Shown in pieces: positions 38,323 through 47,453 of a stretch of DNA of 47,453 nucleotides. How positions within the stretch are numbered: position 1 is the first letter of the stretch; every line of letters begins with the position of its first letter. The position numbers were made by a program, and so were the translations under genes. The notes beneath the pieces are model-generated. The model searched no databases. It was not told the origin of the DNA and was given only the letters and a program-made list of their open reading frames with translations. The stretch is taken from positions 1 through 47,453 of the forward strand of contig CABZHQ010000013.1 in NCBI GenBank assembly GCA_902525585.1, read 5' to 3'. This DNA is from an uncultured Prochlorococcus sp. (GTDB taxonomy: Bacteria; Cyanobacteriota; Cyanobacteriia; PCC-6307; Cyanobiaceae).

Positions 38323-39205
38323 ATGACTCAATCATTGCTTTATAAAAAGAATATCTTTCGAAGGATTTATTTAAATTACATCCTTCATCTCTTAAATGTA
38401 AGCAGTTACGAAATTTACACTTAATTCCTTCTTCGAATACCTGTTTATATATTTCTGAATAAAGATGTGGTAACAACTTAATATCAACCTCTAGAGGTTG
38501 CATATTAAAACCAGGAGTATCAACAATATAACTTTGATTCGATATTGAAAATAACTCAACATTTCGAGTAGTATTTTTTCCTCTCTTAATTTTATTGGAA
38601 ACTGGAGCAGTACTATTTTGAAGATCTGGAATAATCATATTTAGCAAAGTAGTTTTGCCAACTCCTGATGGGCCCATAAAAATAGAACATTCTTTTTGCT
38701 TTAACTCAGCTAATAAATTTTTAAAGCAATCAGATTTGTGTAAATTTAAAGTTATTACTTGGTAACCCCACTTCTTAAATTTATCAACTAAAAATGATCT
38801 TCTTTTATCAGAAATTAAATCACACTTTGTCAAAACTAATGAAACTTCAACACCCATTGATTCTGCTGATATCAAAAACCTATTAACTTGAGATAAATTT
38901 AAATCTGGTTCTTCAACGGAAAAAGTAACGTATATGTTAGAAATATTGGCTACTGAGGGTCTAACTAAAAAATTTTTTCTTTTTTTTAGACTTGTTATTA
39001 CTGCGCGTTTACTTTTAAAGTCAATTTTTTCAATCGCTACTTCATCTCCAACATAAATTAATTGATCCTTAAAATTTATAGACTTCTTAACCTTACATAA
39101 AAATTTCTCGCTATTTGCAGAGTTTTCTTGATTTTTTAAATCAACTAAAAAAAAATCATTAAATTTTTTCGTAACTAAACCTAAATATTTACTATTAGTT
39201 TTCAT
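38288..39205 (-). CDS. rsgA: Small ribosomal subunit maturation GTPase RsgA
   Basis: RsgA is a circularly permuted GTPase that helps 30S maturation. An OB fold comes first, then LTKCDL (G4) before [10 protein letters not shown] (G1) and DTPGFN (G3), the permuted order. A C-terminal zinc knuckle is visible as C-x-F-R-N-C-x-H-x5-C. It starts 11 bp inside the end of the tusA-like gene and belongs to the grpE-dnaJ-tusA-rsgA run. Confidence 0.94.
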   Translation of the reverse strand: MKTNSKYLGLVTKKFNDFFLVDLKNQENSANSEKFLCKVKKSINFKDQLIYVGDEVAIEKIDFKSKRAVITSLKKRKNFLVRPSVANISNIYVTFSVEEPDLNLSQVNRFLISAESMGVEVSLVLTKCDLISDKRRSFLVDKFKKWGYQVITLNLHKSDCFKNLLAELKQKECSIFMGPSGVGKTTLLNMIIPDLQNSTAPVSNKIKRGKNTTRNVELFSISNQSYIVDTPGFNMQPLEVDIKLLPHLYSEIYKQVFEEGIKCKFRNCLHLRDEGCNLNKSFERYSFYKAMIESFKSQYYQNQED

Positions 39206-39425
39206 TCAATATTTTTATTTTAATAAATTTTTCATTTTCTTTGATTTGTTTAAACAAACATCCCATCTCTTTTAAATTGTTTAATACCATTTCTTCTGGT
39301 TCACCTTTATCTATTTCAACAATAAGTTGTTCGTTTTTTGATAACTTCTCCAAAGCCAATTGGATTTTGACAACATTTAAAGGACATGGAACAGATTTTA
39401 GATCCAAATACTTTAAGGAAGTCAT
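39195..39425 (-). CDS. TusA-like sulfurtransferase
   Basis: A 76-aa protein with LKSVPCPLNVVKIQLALEKL; Cys14 in the CPxx motif is the persulfide site of TusA-type sulfur carriers. The C-terminal half has the family's beta-alpha pattern. It could pass sulfur for tRNA thiolation or cofactors; the partner is unknown. It overlaps dnaJ by 1 bp and rsgA by 11 bp, which implies coupled translation. Confidence 0.85.
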   Translation of the reverse strand: MTSLKYLDLKSVPCPLNVVKIQLALEKLSKNEQLIVEIDKGEPEEMVLNNLKEMGCLFKQIKENEKFIKIKILNEN

Positions 39426-40549
39426 TAAGATTCTTTACCAAATAGTTTACTAAAAAGTCCACTACTGGAATTAATATTTTTATCTGAATATTGAGAAGCT
39501 AATCCCTCTAAAAGTTCTCGTTCTCCGTCCGTTATACGAGTTGGTAATTTTACTTTTACTAAGACTTCATGATTTCCTCTAGCAACGGGATTACCAAGTC
39601 TAGGTACCCCTTTATTCTCAAGTGAGAGAGTCGTATTTGGCTGCGTACCACTTGGAATGTTTAAATTAACATCTCCATCAACTGTAGTAATTTTCACAGT
39701 GTCACCTAAAATAGCCTGTAAATAACTCACTGCTATTTCTGAGTAAATAGTCACACCATCTCTTTTAAGTTTTGAATCATTCTTAACCTTTATAAAAACA
39801 TAAAGATCTCCAGGTGGACCCCCTTTCAAGCCAACATTTCCTTCGCCGGTAACTCTTAATTTAGTGCCAGTATCAACTCCTGCAGGAATATTAATTCTTA
39901 ATTTTTTTTTGACTTGCTTCACTCCATTTCCGCCGCAACTTACACACGGATCTGCAATTATCTGACCAGCCCCACTACATGAAGGACATTCTGCTACTTG
40001 TGTGAAATTACCAAAAGGTGTTCTTGTGGCTCTTCTGACTTGTCCACTTCCACCACATGTTGAACAAGTTTTAGGTCCAGTTCCTGTTTTTGCACCTGTC
40101 CCCCTACAGACTTCACATGTCTCCAAATGAGGAATTTTAATTTCTCTTTGTTGGCCAAAAATTGCATCTTTAAAGTCAACATTAAGGTCATACCTAAGAT
40201 CATCTCCTTGTTGAGGACCTCTTCTTTGTGTTCTTCCTCCCTGTGGATTTTGCCCGCCAAAGCCATTAAAAAAAGTTTCAAATAAATCAGCAAAGCCACC
40301 CATGTCTCCCATATCAGGCATTCCAGCTGCGCCTCCAAGGCCAGCCTCTCCAAATTGGTCATATCTTGCTCTAGTTTCAGGATCAGCTAACGCTTCGTAA
40401 GCCTTACCAATTTCTTTAAATTTCTCTTCCGCACCAGGTTCTTTATTAACATCAGGATGATATTGTCTTGCTAATTTTCTATACGCTTTTTTTAAGGTAT
40501 CCGCATCAGCATCTCTCGAAACTCCAAGTATTTGATAGAAATCAGCCAT
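39425..40549 (-). CDS. dnaJ: Chaperone DnaJ (type I)
   Basis: J domain with HPD at 31-33, a Gly/Phe-rich stretch (about 68-115), four CxxCxGxG-like zinc motifs (Cys145/148, 162/165, 188/191, 202/205) and the C-terminal substrate-binding domains. It stimulates DnaK. The fourth motif has GGNG in place of GxG, still with both cysteines. It follows grpE by about 30 bp. Confidence 0.96.
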   Translation of the reverse strand: MADFYQILGVSRDADADTLKKAYRKLARQYHPDVNKEPGAEEKFKEIGKAYEALADPETRARYDQFGEAGLGGAAGMPDMGDMGGFADLFETFFNGFGGQNPQGGRTQRRGPQQGDDLRYDLNVDFKDAIFGQQREIKIPHLETCEVCRGTGAKTGTGPKTCSTCGGSGQVRRATRTPFGNFTQVAECPSCSGAGQIIADPCVSCGGNGVKQVKKKLRINIPAGVDTGTKLRVTGEGNVGLKGGPPGDLYVFIKVKNDSKLKRDGVTIYSEIAVSYLQAILGDTVKITTVDGDVNLNIPSGTQPNTTLSLENKGVPRLGNPVARGNHEVLVKVKLPTRITDGERELLEGLASQYSDKNINSSSGLFSKLFGKES

Positions 40550-40578
40550 TAGATAATGCTCAAGTAAAAATTTGGAAT

Positions 40579-41298
40579 TTATACATCTTCAGAAGTATTT
40601 ACCTCTGAATCAATATCCACTTCAACTTTATCCTTTTCTACTTGCTCTTGTGAATTTTGTTTTCCAGGTCCCATAGAAACTTTAACCAAAGCATGTCTCA
40701 AAACCTTACCTTCAAGATGATATCCTCGCTGCAATTCTTCAATAATAAAGTCTTCTTGAAACTCTTGACTAGGCTCTCTTAATACCGCTTCATGCAAGCT
40801 TGGATCAAATTGCTGACCAACAACTCTCATTGGTGAAACTCCCTGTTGTTTTAAAACTTCTACCAATTGTTTATACAATCCTTGATAACTTCTATGAAGA
40901 GCTTGAGCTTCTTCACTTTCAGGTTTAAGTTGTTGTCTTGCTCTCTCGAAATTATCAACAATAGGTAGTATTGCAGTTAAAGTCTTTGAAACAAGTTGAA
41001 TTTTTAAATCGTCCTGATCTCTTGACTGCCTTTTTCTAAAATTATCAAAATCTGCTGAAATCCTTACATATTGATTTTTTAATGTTTCATGCTCTTTTTC
41101 TAGTTGTTCTAATCTTGCATCATTATTAGAAATAGAGTTTTTTAATTCTTCGGTATTTATTTCTTCTGTTTTTTGAGAAGATAATTCATTTTTGTCATCG
41201 GGTAATACTTGCTCAGATGATGAATCTTCAAAAGTATTATCCTGATCAGAAAGAGCATCTTCTTTATTTTCAATTTTGTCTGATTGATTTTCAATCAT
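40579..41298 (-). CDS. grpE: Nucleotide exchange factor GrpE
   Basis: GrpE releases ADP from DnaK. A long acidic N-terminus and coiled coil (about 55-95) precede [22 protein letters not shown] and the beta-domain block FDPSLHEAV. In-frame Mets at 41349 and 41322 would lengthen the protein; I prefer the Met that starts MIENQSDK for a normal 239 aa, although the one at 41322 has GGAG very close to it, so the start is uncertain. Confidence 0.9.
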   Translation of the reverse strand: MIENQSDKIENKEDALSDQDNTFEDSSSEQVLPDDKNELSSQKTEEINTEELKNSISNNDARLEQLEKEHETLKNQYVRISADFDNFRKRQSRDQDDLKIQLVSKTLTAILPIVDNFERARQQLKPESEEAQALHRSYQGLYKQLVEVLKQQGVSPMRVVGQQFDPSLHEAVLREPSQEFQEDFIIEELQRGYHLEGKVLRHALVKVSMGPGKQNSQEQVEKDKVEVDIDSEVNTSEDV

Positions 41299-41372
41299 TT
41301 CTTTAAAATTTAATAAAACCATTCTCCAATAAAGTGATGCACAAAACAAGTTGCGGAAGGCCGCACAAATAT

Positions 41373-41867
41373 TTAGTCAGGAACAAACCTTAGTGCTAAT
41401 CCATTGTTACAGTATCTTTTGCCAGTAGGAAGTGGCCCATCATTGAAAACATGTCCTTGATGACCTCCGCATCTAGAACAATGATATTCGGTTCTAGGGA
41501 CAATTAACTTAAAATCAACTTTCGTTTCTACTGATCCTTGAATTGGATCCCAAAAACTTGGCCATCCTGTACCACTATCGAACTTTTTATCTGAAGAAAA
41601 AAGCGGCAAATCGCAACCTGCACAGTGAAAAATCCCTTTTCTTTTCTCATTATTTAATTGGCTACTGAAAGCTCTTTCAGTTCCTTCCTCCCTCAGAATA
41701 TAATAAGATTCTGAATTAAGCCTAGATTTCCATTCGTCATTTGAGAAATTCCACTCTTCTTTAGAAGCAAGTGAAGATGCTAACACTTGAATAGGTTTAA
41801 AGATTATTTTAAAGATTGACATAATAGGAATTAGAATAAAAGTTCTTCTTGATAGAAATTGATTCAT
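41373..41867 (-). CDS. msrB: Methionine-R-sulfoxide reductase MsrB, exported by a Tat-like signal
   Basis: MsrB reduces the R epimer of methionine sulfoxide. Zinc ligands are Cys82/85 and Cys130/133, and the catalytic Cys153 lies in GKRYCNN. The first 35 residues contain [10 protein letters not shown] followed by a hydrophobic stretch, which resembles a twin-arginine signal; the reductase may therefore work outside the cytoplasm. The N-terminus is about 30 residues longer than cytosolic MsrB. Confidence 0.9.
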   Translation of the reverse strand: MNQFLSRRTFILIPIMSIFKIIFKPIQVLASSLASKEEWNFSNDEWKSRLNSESYYILREEGTERAFSSQLNNEKRKGIFHCAGCDLPLFSSDKKFDSGTGWPSFWDPIQGSVETKVDFKLIVPRTEYHCSRCGGHQGHVFNDGPLPTGKRYCNNGLALRFVPD

Positions 41868-41889
41868 ATATTTAAATCACAAAAAAGTA

Positions 41890-42894
41890 ATGAATTTCAT
41901 TCAGCCTAATTCTATTAAAAATATTCACAAATTAAGTATTGCACCAATGATGGATTGTACTGATAAACATTTCAGAATGATAATGAGAAAAATAAGTTCT
42001 GAAGCTTTATTATATACGGAAATGATTGTTGCCCAAAGTTTAGTTCATACGAATAAAAAGGAAAATTTCCTAGATTTTAATGGTGAAGAACATCCGATAT
42101 CCATTCAGTTTGGTGGGGACGATCCTGAAATCCTTAAAGAGGCAGCAAAAATGGCTCAGGATTGGGGTTATGACGAAATAAACTTTAATGTTGGTTGTCC
42201 TAGTCCAAGAGTCTGTTCTGGAAATTTTGGCGCTTCACTTATGAAAGACCCTGAAAAAGTAGCAAGATGCATAGAATCTTTAAAAAATAATTGTAAGCTA
42301 CCTGTTACCATCAAACACAGAATCGGCGTAGACGATGAAGATACTTTCGTTAACTTAAATAATTTTGTAAGAATTATCGCAAATGCTGGAGCAGACAGAT
42401 TTACAGTTCATGCAAGGAAAGCAATATTAAAAGGTCTAAATCCAAAACAAAACAGGACCATACCTCCACTAAATTATGGTGTAGTAAAAAAATTGAAAAA
42501 ATCAAATCCAGAATTATTAATAGAAATCAATGGGGGTTTAACCAATATCGATGAATCATTACAAGCCTTAAATGATTTTGATGGGGTCATGATTGGACGA
42601 TCAATATATAAACATCCCTTAAGATGGTCTGAAATTGATCAAAAAATTTATGGAATTAATACAAAACCAAAATCTGCTTCAGATATTATATTTTCTTTAA
42701 TTCCATATATAGAAAATCACTTAAGTAATGGAGGAAAATCTTGGGATATTTGTAAACATCTTATTAATTTAGTTGAAGGTATACCAAAAGCAAAAATTTG
42801 GAGAAATCAAATTTCAAATAAATCTATAAAAAAAGAATTAAATATTGAATATCTTTTTAAATTAACGAAAGGTCTTGAAGAAATGGGATTCTAA
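41890..42894 (+). CDS. dusA: tRNA-dihydrouridine synthase, DusA type
   Basis: A TIM-barrel flavoenzyme that reduces uridines in the tRNA D-loop. LSIAPMMDCTDKHFR at the start, LLYTEM, and NVGCPSPRV with catalytic Cys103 fit DusA more closely than DusB. FMN-binding INGGL and IGRSIYKHP follow. It overlaps the RRM protein gene by 4 bp, tail to tail. Confidence 0.92.
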   Translation: MNFIQPNSIKNIHKLSIAPMMDCTDKHFRMIMRKISSEALLYTEMIVAQSLVHTNKKENFLDFNGEEHPISIQFGGDDPEILKEAAKMAQDWGYDEINFNVGCPSPRVCSGNFGASLMKDPEKVARCIESLKNNCKLPVTIKHRIGVDDEDTFVNLNNFVRIIANAGADRFTVHARKAILKGLNPKQNRTIPPLNYGVVKKLKKSNPELLIEINGGLTNIDESLQALNDFDGVMIGRSIYKHPLRWSEIDQKIYGINTKPKSASDIIFSLIPYIENHLSNGGKSWDICKHLINLVEGIPKAKIWRNQISNKSIKKELNIEYLFKLTKGLEEMGF

Positions 42895-43454
42895 TTTGTA
42901 TCGTTTGAAGCATTGCTCTCATGGGACATTCCCCTTTTTCTCCTGCTCCTACCACTTTCATATTCAGAATTTTCAGAAGAATTTCCATAACTTCTGTCTT
43001 CCCAACCTTCTGCCCCAGAAGATTTATTAGTGTAAGAACTATTGGATTCAGAATTACCACCACCACCGTAGCCACCACTGTTATTACCACCACCGTAGCC
43101 ACCGCCTTTATTACCGCCACCGTAGCCACCACTGTTATTACCACCACCGTAGCCACCACCGTTATTGCCGCCACCGTAGCCACCTCTTCCACCTCTACGA
43201 GGTCCTCCAGAACTTCTTGGCTCAGCTTTATTAATTCTCAATGGCCTACCCATAAGTTCCGTGCCTTGCAAACCATCAATAGCTATTGACTCAATAGCTT
43301 CATCTGCCATTTCAATAAATGCAAAACCTCTTTTCCTTCCAGTATCTCTCTCCAAAGGAAGAGAACAATTTAAAACCTCACCAAAAGGGGCAAACAACTG
43401 TATAACATCTTCACGCTCTGCGCGGAACGGCAAATTGCCAACAAAAATACTCAC
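42891..43454 (-). CDS. Glycine-rich RRM RNA-binding protein
   Basis: One RNA recognition motif with RNP2 IFVGNL (3-8) and RNP1 KRGFAFIE (41-48), followed by a GGYGGGNN-type repeat tail (about 83-133) and a basic end with RSRRKRG. Proteins of this type in cyanobacteria are often cold- or stress-regulated and bind A/U-rich RNA. The tail is repetitive at the DNA level, which probably leads to length variation between strains. Confidence 0.93.
   Translation of the reverse strand: MSIFVGNLPFRAEREDVIQLFAPFGEVLNCSLPLERDTGRKRGFAFIEMADEAIESIAIDGLQGTELMGRPLRINKAEPRSSGGPRRGGRGGYGGGNNGGGYGGGNNSGGYGGGNKGGGYGGGNNSGGYGGGGNSESNSSYTNKSSGAEGWEDRSYGNSSENSEYESGRSRRKRGMSHESNASNDTN
43056..43208 (-). repeat. Imperfect tandem repeats coding the Gly-rich tail
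   Basis: About four to five near-copies of a roughly 30-bp unit encoding GGYGGGNNSG. They also keep the reverse and shifted frames free of stops, which creates spurious ORFs. Confidence 0.8.
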
Positions 43455-43569
43455 TTTAAACTCAACAAAGAAAAATTAACTTATAAAAAAACTACAATTA
43501 GTAGTCCCATAACGTTGCTTTACTATTCTACTTCAAAGCATACCCTTGTTGTAGAAAAATAATTTAGAT

Positions 43570-44949
43570 TCAAAGTAACAATTTTTTTTGCCAGTTATTT
43601 ACCTCTTTTTCTACTTGAACAAAACCTGTACCACCTTCGCTATTTCTTGATTTAACGACATTAAAAGGCTTAAGATCCAGAAAAACATCCTCATCAAATT
43701 TTGGATGAAATTTTTTAAATTCATCAATTTTGAGGTTTTTAAATAACATTTTCCTCTCCAGACAATATTTAACTATTTCACCAACAACTTGATAAGCTGT
43801 CCTAAAAGGAACACTTTTACCAACTAAGTAATCTGCCAAATCAGTAGCATTAGAAAAATCATTTTCTACAGAATCAGATAGATTTTTAATATTAAATTCA
43901 ATGCCCTGATTAATTAGAATAGTCATTGCTTTAATACAAGAAGATATTGTTTCTGCAGTATCAAATATTGGCTCTTTATCCTCCTGAAAATCCTTATTAT
44001 ATGCCAGAGGTATTCCTTTGACCATCGTTAACAATGCTTGAAGATGTCCATACACTCTTCCTGTCTTACCTCTTATCAATTCTGGAACGTCAGGATTTTT
44101 TTTCTGCGGCATTAAGCTACTTCCCGTAGCACATTTATCAGTTAATTTTGCAAAGGAAAATTCATCAGTTACCCATAAAATTATTTCCTCTGAAATTTTA
44201 CTTAAATGAGACATCAATAAAGCAGATGCAGAAACAAACTCTATACAAAAATCTCTATCACTTACTGCATCAATACTATTTTTATAAATCTTTTCAAAAC
44301 CCAATTCTGCAGCTGTAAAGTGCCTATCTATTTTTATTTTTGTTCCCGCTAATGCTGCAGCTCCTAATGGAGAAGTATTTACTCTTGAGCGTACTTCTTT
44401 AAACCTTTCTCGGTCTCTTTGAAGCATTTCTATATAAGCTAATAAATGATGCGCCAAAGATAATGGTTGAGCTCTTTGCATGTGGGTATATCCAGGAATT
44501 AAAGTATGAATATTGGATTTCGCGAGATTTAAAAAGGATTTTTGCAATTCGGTTATTAAAATTTCATTACTGTCAATCTCTTTTCTAAGCCACAATCTTA
44601 AATCTGTACCAACTTGATCATTTCTACTTCTACCTGTATGTAATTTTTTTCCTGTTTCGCCTATTAAACTTATTAGCTTTTCTTCAATGCAATAGTGAAT
44701 ATCTTCTGAAGGTGGACCAGGAGAAAATTTGCCCTCTAAATACTCAACTTTTATTGATTCCAGACCATTAATAATTTGCAATGCTTCAGAAGAGGATAAA
44801 ACCTTTGTTTTGCCAAGCATTTTCGCATGAGCAATCGAGCAATCTAAATCTTCTAAAATAAGCTTTCTATCAAAAAAAATTGAAGAATTAAACTTTTCAA
44901 TAAAAGTATCAAGTGCATTATCAAACCTTTTGCTCCAAACTTTTGCCAT
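43570..44949 (-). CDS. argH: Argininosuccinate lyase
   Basis: ArgH splits argininosuccinate to arginine and fumarate. [10 protein letters not shown] (104-113) and the family signature [11 protein letters not shown] (276-286, catalytic Ser loop) are intact. At 459 aa it has the usual size. The spacer between it and the RRM gene (about 115 bp) holds the RRM promoter, with a -10-like TAGAAT on the minus strand. Confidence 0.96.
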   Translation of the reverse strand: MAKVWSKRFDNALDTFIEKFNSSIFFDRKLILEDLDCSIAHAKMLGKTKVLSSSEALQIINGLESIKVEYLEGKFSPGPPSEDIHYCIEEKLISLIGETGKKLHTGRSRNDQVGTDLRLWLRKEIDSNEILITELQKSFLNLAKSNIHTLIPGYTHMQRAQPLSLAHHLLAYIEMLQRDRERFKEVRSRVNTSPLGAAALAGTKIKIDRHFTAAELGFEKIYKNSIDAVSDRDFCIEFVSASALLMSHLSKISEEIILWVTDEFSFAKLTDKCATGSSLMPQKKNPDVPELIRGKTGRVYGHLQALLTMVKGIPLAYNKDFQEDKEPIFDTAETISSCIKAMTILINQGIEFNIKNLSDSVENDFSNATDLADYLVGKSVPFRTAYQVVGEIVKYCLERKMLFKNLKIDEFKKFHPKFDEDVFLDLKPFNVVKSRNSEGGTGFVQVEKEVNNWQKKLLL

Positions 44950-45010
44950 ATTAAGTTGTAACTTTAAGTATCTCTAATAAAGCATTTTTTTATATATGTG
45001 ACAAAAAAAT

Positions 45011-46354
45011 CTATTTTAATTGAAAAATAACCATCGAAGCATCATCTTCCAAATTTCGATTTTGTCCTGTAAAGTCATCTAACTTTTTAAATATTTTATT
45101 TAAAATTTCTTGGGATGTATAAGATTGCTTGCAAAATTTTGTAAGCGTTTTTATTAATTTTTCTTCATCAAATCTTTGCCCTAAAGAATTAGAAGTATCT
45201 ATTACTCCATCTGTGTAATAAAGAACTAAATCATTTTGATTAAGCTTTATTTCACCACATTCATATTCAGCATCTTTTTGTAGTCCAAGTACAAATCCTT
45301 CTGCATCTAATTTAATAATTTTCTGATCTGAACTTTTCCAAAGAAGAGGTGGATTATGAGCTGCATTAGCAAATCTCAATTTTCTAGTTCTAGGATCATA
45401 ATCTGAGTAAAATAAAGTCACAAATCTATGTGATTGATCTAAATCATTTATTGCTAGTTGATTCAAATCATGCAAAATTCTATCTGGAGGCAGACCTGTA
45501 AGGACCTCTGCACGTAGCATTCCTCTTAACATCGTCATTAAAAGACCGGCTGGAATTCCTTTACCCATGACATCCCCTATTACAAAGGCCCATCTTGATT
45601 TTTCTTTTCTTTTTTCGGAGATATTAGTCTTTAAGCACATAAAATCATAGTAATCCCCACCGAGCTGAAGAGCTGGTCTGCAATGTGCTGCAAGATCTAT
45701 ACCATGAATAATTGGACAATAATCCGGAAGTAATTGAGATTGAATTTCAGCACCAGTAGAAATTTCTCTATCTACGTTTTCATGCTTTTTTTTTGTTTTT
45801 AATAAGTAATGATTTTCTAATCCAACAGCTAGGCAATTTTCAATAAAATTAAAATTACGATCTTCAGTAATCGACTGACTAGTAATATCTTTGCTAAAAA
45901 TATAAATAAATCCTCTACATTTTCCTCTAGATATTATTTTTTTTGTTTCAATTTTATATTGTTTAAAATTATTTTTTAAAGCATTTTCAAAAGTTAAAAT
46001 TTCTTTTATTTTAAAATTTTTTGAAAAGTGAAATTGATTCAAAAAACTATTAATTTCTTTTTGAATTGTAAAATATTCATCATTAACAGATAATTTTATA
46101 TTTTCATTCCATATGTCACCTTCATAATTTAAAGGAATAATTAAAATTATATTCTCAAAAAAAATATGTTTAAAAATTAATGATATATAATCCAGTAATT
46201 TGTTAATGTTGGAAAACGATTTTAAATAATATGCTAATGAAGATGCAATTTCAGCAAATTTATATTTATTTTTTAAAGTTACTGTAGATTCATTTTCTAA
46301 AAAATTTTGAATAAATTTGTTCGAAAAAATTTTTTCTTTTTGATTATTTGTCAA
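45011..46354 (-). CDS. SpoIIE/RsbU-type PP2C serine phosphatase with GAF-like N-terminus
   Basis: A PPM-fold phosphatase domain (about 210-445) with QLGGDYYDF, GDVMGKGIPAGLLM, FANAAHNPPLLW and a C-terminal DDASMVIF, which together supply the metal-binding Asp residues. The N-terminal 190 residues look GAF-like, with FENIILIIPLNYEGD. Such proteins usually dephosphorylate anti-anti-sigma (STAS) proteins; no partner gene is in this window. It follows ftsY on the same strand after about 65 bp. Confidence 0.87.
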   Translation of the reverse strand: MTNNQKEKIFSNKFIQNFLENESTVTLKNKYKFAEIASSLAYYLKSFSNINKLLDYISLIFKHIFFENIILIIPLNYEGDIWNENIKLSVNDEYFTIQKEINSFLNQFHFSKNFKIKEILTFENALKNNFKQYKIETKKIISRGKCRGFIYIFSKDITSQSITEDRNFNFIENCLAVGLENHYLLKTKKKHENVDREISTGAEIQSQLLPDYCPIIHGIDLAAHCRPALQLGGDYYDFMCLKTNISEKRKEKSRWAFVIGDVMGKGIPAGLLMTMLRGMLRAEVLTGLPPDRILHDLNQLAINDLDQSHRFVTLFYSDYDPRTRKLRFANAAHNPPLLWKSSDQKIIKLDAEGFVLGLQKDAEYECGEIKLNQNDLVLYYTDGVIDTSNSLGQRFDEEKLIKTLTKFCKQSYTSQEILNKIFKKLDDFTGQNRNLEDDASMVIFQLK

Positions 46355-46421
46355 AACGAATCTAATAGATAATTATGTTTTAACATTATATTTAATTTTT
46401 TAAATAAAATTAATTAAATAT

Positions 46422-47453
46422 TTATTTATCTGCGAGCATAGCTTCTACAAATTCATAACTATTAAATGGCCTCAAATCTTTTATACCTTCACCAGCTCCA
46501 ATAAACCTTATAGGCAAATTTACTTCTTCAGAAACAGCTAAAGATACTCCTCCTCGAGAAGTCCCATCTAATTTTGTAATAATTGCTCCACTTAAATCTG
46601 CTGATTTAGCGAAACTTTTTGCTTGCTTTAAGCCATTTTGTCCCTGACTTGCATCTAAAACTAACAATGATTCAACAATTGCATCTGGAACCTTTTTATC
46701 AATAATTTTTTTTATTTTCGCCAATTCATCCATCAAATTATTTTTTGTTTGCAATCTTCCAGCTGTATCAACAAGTAATAAATCAACATTTCTTTTTTTT
46801 GCAGAATTAATGGCATCAAAAACTACAGCGGCTGGATCAGCATTTTTTGATTGATTTGATATGACGTCAACATTACTTCTATCTCCCCAAACTTTAAGTT
46901 GTTCTACTGCAGCTGCTCTAAAAGTATCAGCTGCAGCAATCAAAGTTTTATAATTACTTTTAGATGACAAATATGCTAATTTTCCTAATGTGGTAGTTTT
47001 ACCAACACCATTAACACCTACTAATAACCAAACATTTAACTTTCCCTTTTTGGGAACTAAGATATCAGTACCTGAATTTTTTATTGGTTTGTCAATAATT
47101 AATTTTAATTCCTTCTTCAAGAATTTTATTCCTGCTTCTGCACCCACAACTTCCTCGTTTAATTTTGTTCTGAGAGAACTTATAACTTTATCGGTTGAAT
47201 CAATCCCTACATCAGCCCTGATTAATAAAGTTTCTAAATCATCAAGAGATTCAGGAGTAAGAGGATCATCACCCAATTTATCCAATAATTCAGTAACAAA
47301 TCCTTTTCGGGTTTCTTCTAATCCTCTCCGTAATTTTGTTAACCAATCAATTTCATCAATCGATATTTGATTAATTTTTTTTCCTTGAGCAGCTAATACC
47401 ATTGCAGACCAAGTAAAATTATCATCAAATTCACCTAATTCAGGTTCATCAGT
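46422..47453 (-). CDS. ftsY: Signal recognition particle receptor FtsY (5' partial)
   Basis: FtsY docks the SRP-ribosome complex at the membrane. The NG domain is complete: a helical N domain (LRRGLEETRKGF), G1 GVNGVGKTTTLGKLA, the AADTFRAAAVEQL segment, DTAGR and TKLDGTSRGG, ending in LRPFNSYEFVEAML. The frame stays open past the Met at 47402 to the window edge, with acidic residues (TDEPELGEFDDN) that look like the A domain, so the true start lies outside. Confidence 0.95.
   Translation of the reverse strand, partial: TDEPELGEFDDNFTWSAMVLAAQGKKINQISIDEIDWLTKLRRGLEETRKGFVTELLDKLGDDPLTPESLDDLETLLIRADVGIDSTDKVISSLRTKLNEEVVGAEAGIKFLKKELKLIIDKPIKNSGTDILVPKKGKLNVWLLVGVNGVGKTTTLGKLAYLSSKSNYKTLIAAADTFRAAAVEQLKVWGDRSNVDVISNQSKNADPAAVVFDAINSAKKRNVDLLLVDTAGRLQTKNNLMDELAKIKKIIDKKVPDAIVESLLVLDASQGQNGLKQAKSFAKSADLSGAIITKLDGTSRGGVSLAVSEEVNLPIRFIGAGEGIKDLRPFNSYEFVEAMLADK

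Noticed and set aside
39994..40362. 122-aa frame on the minus strand inside dnaJ
   Set aside because: It is a shifted frame of dnaJ with no domain; the zinc motifs and J domain belong to the other frame.
42238..42252. Loss of the DusA catalytic cysteine (GASLM instead of GACLM)
   Set aside because: The catalytic cysteine is the one in the GCPS motif upstream, which is present as Cys103, so the enzyme looks active.
42857..43289. Long frames opposite to or shifted from the RRM gene
   Set aside because: They consist of low-complexity Val/Thr/Ala runs produced by the Gly-codon repeats in other frames; the RRM frame has clear RNP motifs.
46990..47370. 126-aa plus-strand frame opposite ftsY
   Set aside because: It is antisense to the strongly conserved FtsY NG domain and has no recognisable feature.

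Overview
The window looks like a stretch of a high-light-adapted Prochlorococcus chromosome. I infer this from very low GC, extreme compaction (neighbouring genes overlap or abut, often tail to tail with no spacer), the gene set (two adjacent flavodiiron oxygen reductases, photosynthetic GAPDH type 2, a TLP40/CYP38-like lumen cyclophilin, CbiD, a cyanobacterial glycine-rich RRM protein) and gene orders typical of that group. The exact strain cannot be decided from the sequence.

Layout. 1-1051: end of an accessory segment carrying the 3' part of a gene with repeated Cys-pair (treble-clef/zinc-ribbon type) modules and a possible GIY-YIG-like C-terminus; a tandem 11-bp repeat lies just before the 3' end of argJ. 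1052-12720: core genes argJ, coaE, gatB, thiO, ndk, speA, alaS and a canonical flavodiiron gene. 12721-13356: an unusually long spacer inside the flavodiiron pair, holding a 216-nt repeat unit ('unit A') with a small ORF. 13357-19182: second flavodiiron gene, flavin reductase, a class B penicillin-binding protein, a 47-aa ORF, a membrane-anchored hypothetical protein and a PD-(D/E)XK nuclease. 19257-23198: a 3.9-kb accessory element bounded by a direct repeat of the last seven codons of guaA. It carries tandem 11-bp repeats near both ends, a second inverted copy of the 216-nt unit ('unit B'), three secreted proteins (one LprI-like), a membrane-anchored 547-aa protein and a tiny ORF, but no recombinase. 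23178-47453: core genes guaA, cbiD, a class V aminotransferase, an AbrB-like membrane protein, HNH nuclease, epimerase, pdxA, accB, efp, lumen PPIase, thiL, gap2, murC, murB, ybaB, rsgA, tusA-like, dnaJ, grpE, msrB, dusA, an RRM protein, argH, a SpoIIE/PP2C phosphatase and ftsY (running off the end).

How it fits together. The core part covers arginine metabolism (argJ, argH, speA), cofactors (coaE, thiO, thiL, cbiD, pdxA), translation (gatB, alaS, efp, rsgA, dusA), envelope synthesis (murC, murB, PBP), oxygen photoreduction (flavodiiron pair) and a grpE-dnaJ chaperone cluster.

The most interesting signal is the combination at guaA: duplicated gene end, tandem 11-mers resembling integrase arm sites, and an unknown secreted/membrane operon. 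A similar arrangement of 11-mers sits at the argJ 3' end. Separately, a 216-nt leader unit occurs twice in inverted orientation and heads two unrelated small ORFs. Together these suggest a small, recombinase-less family of integrative elements or gene cassettes that use 3' ends of housekeeping genes.
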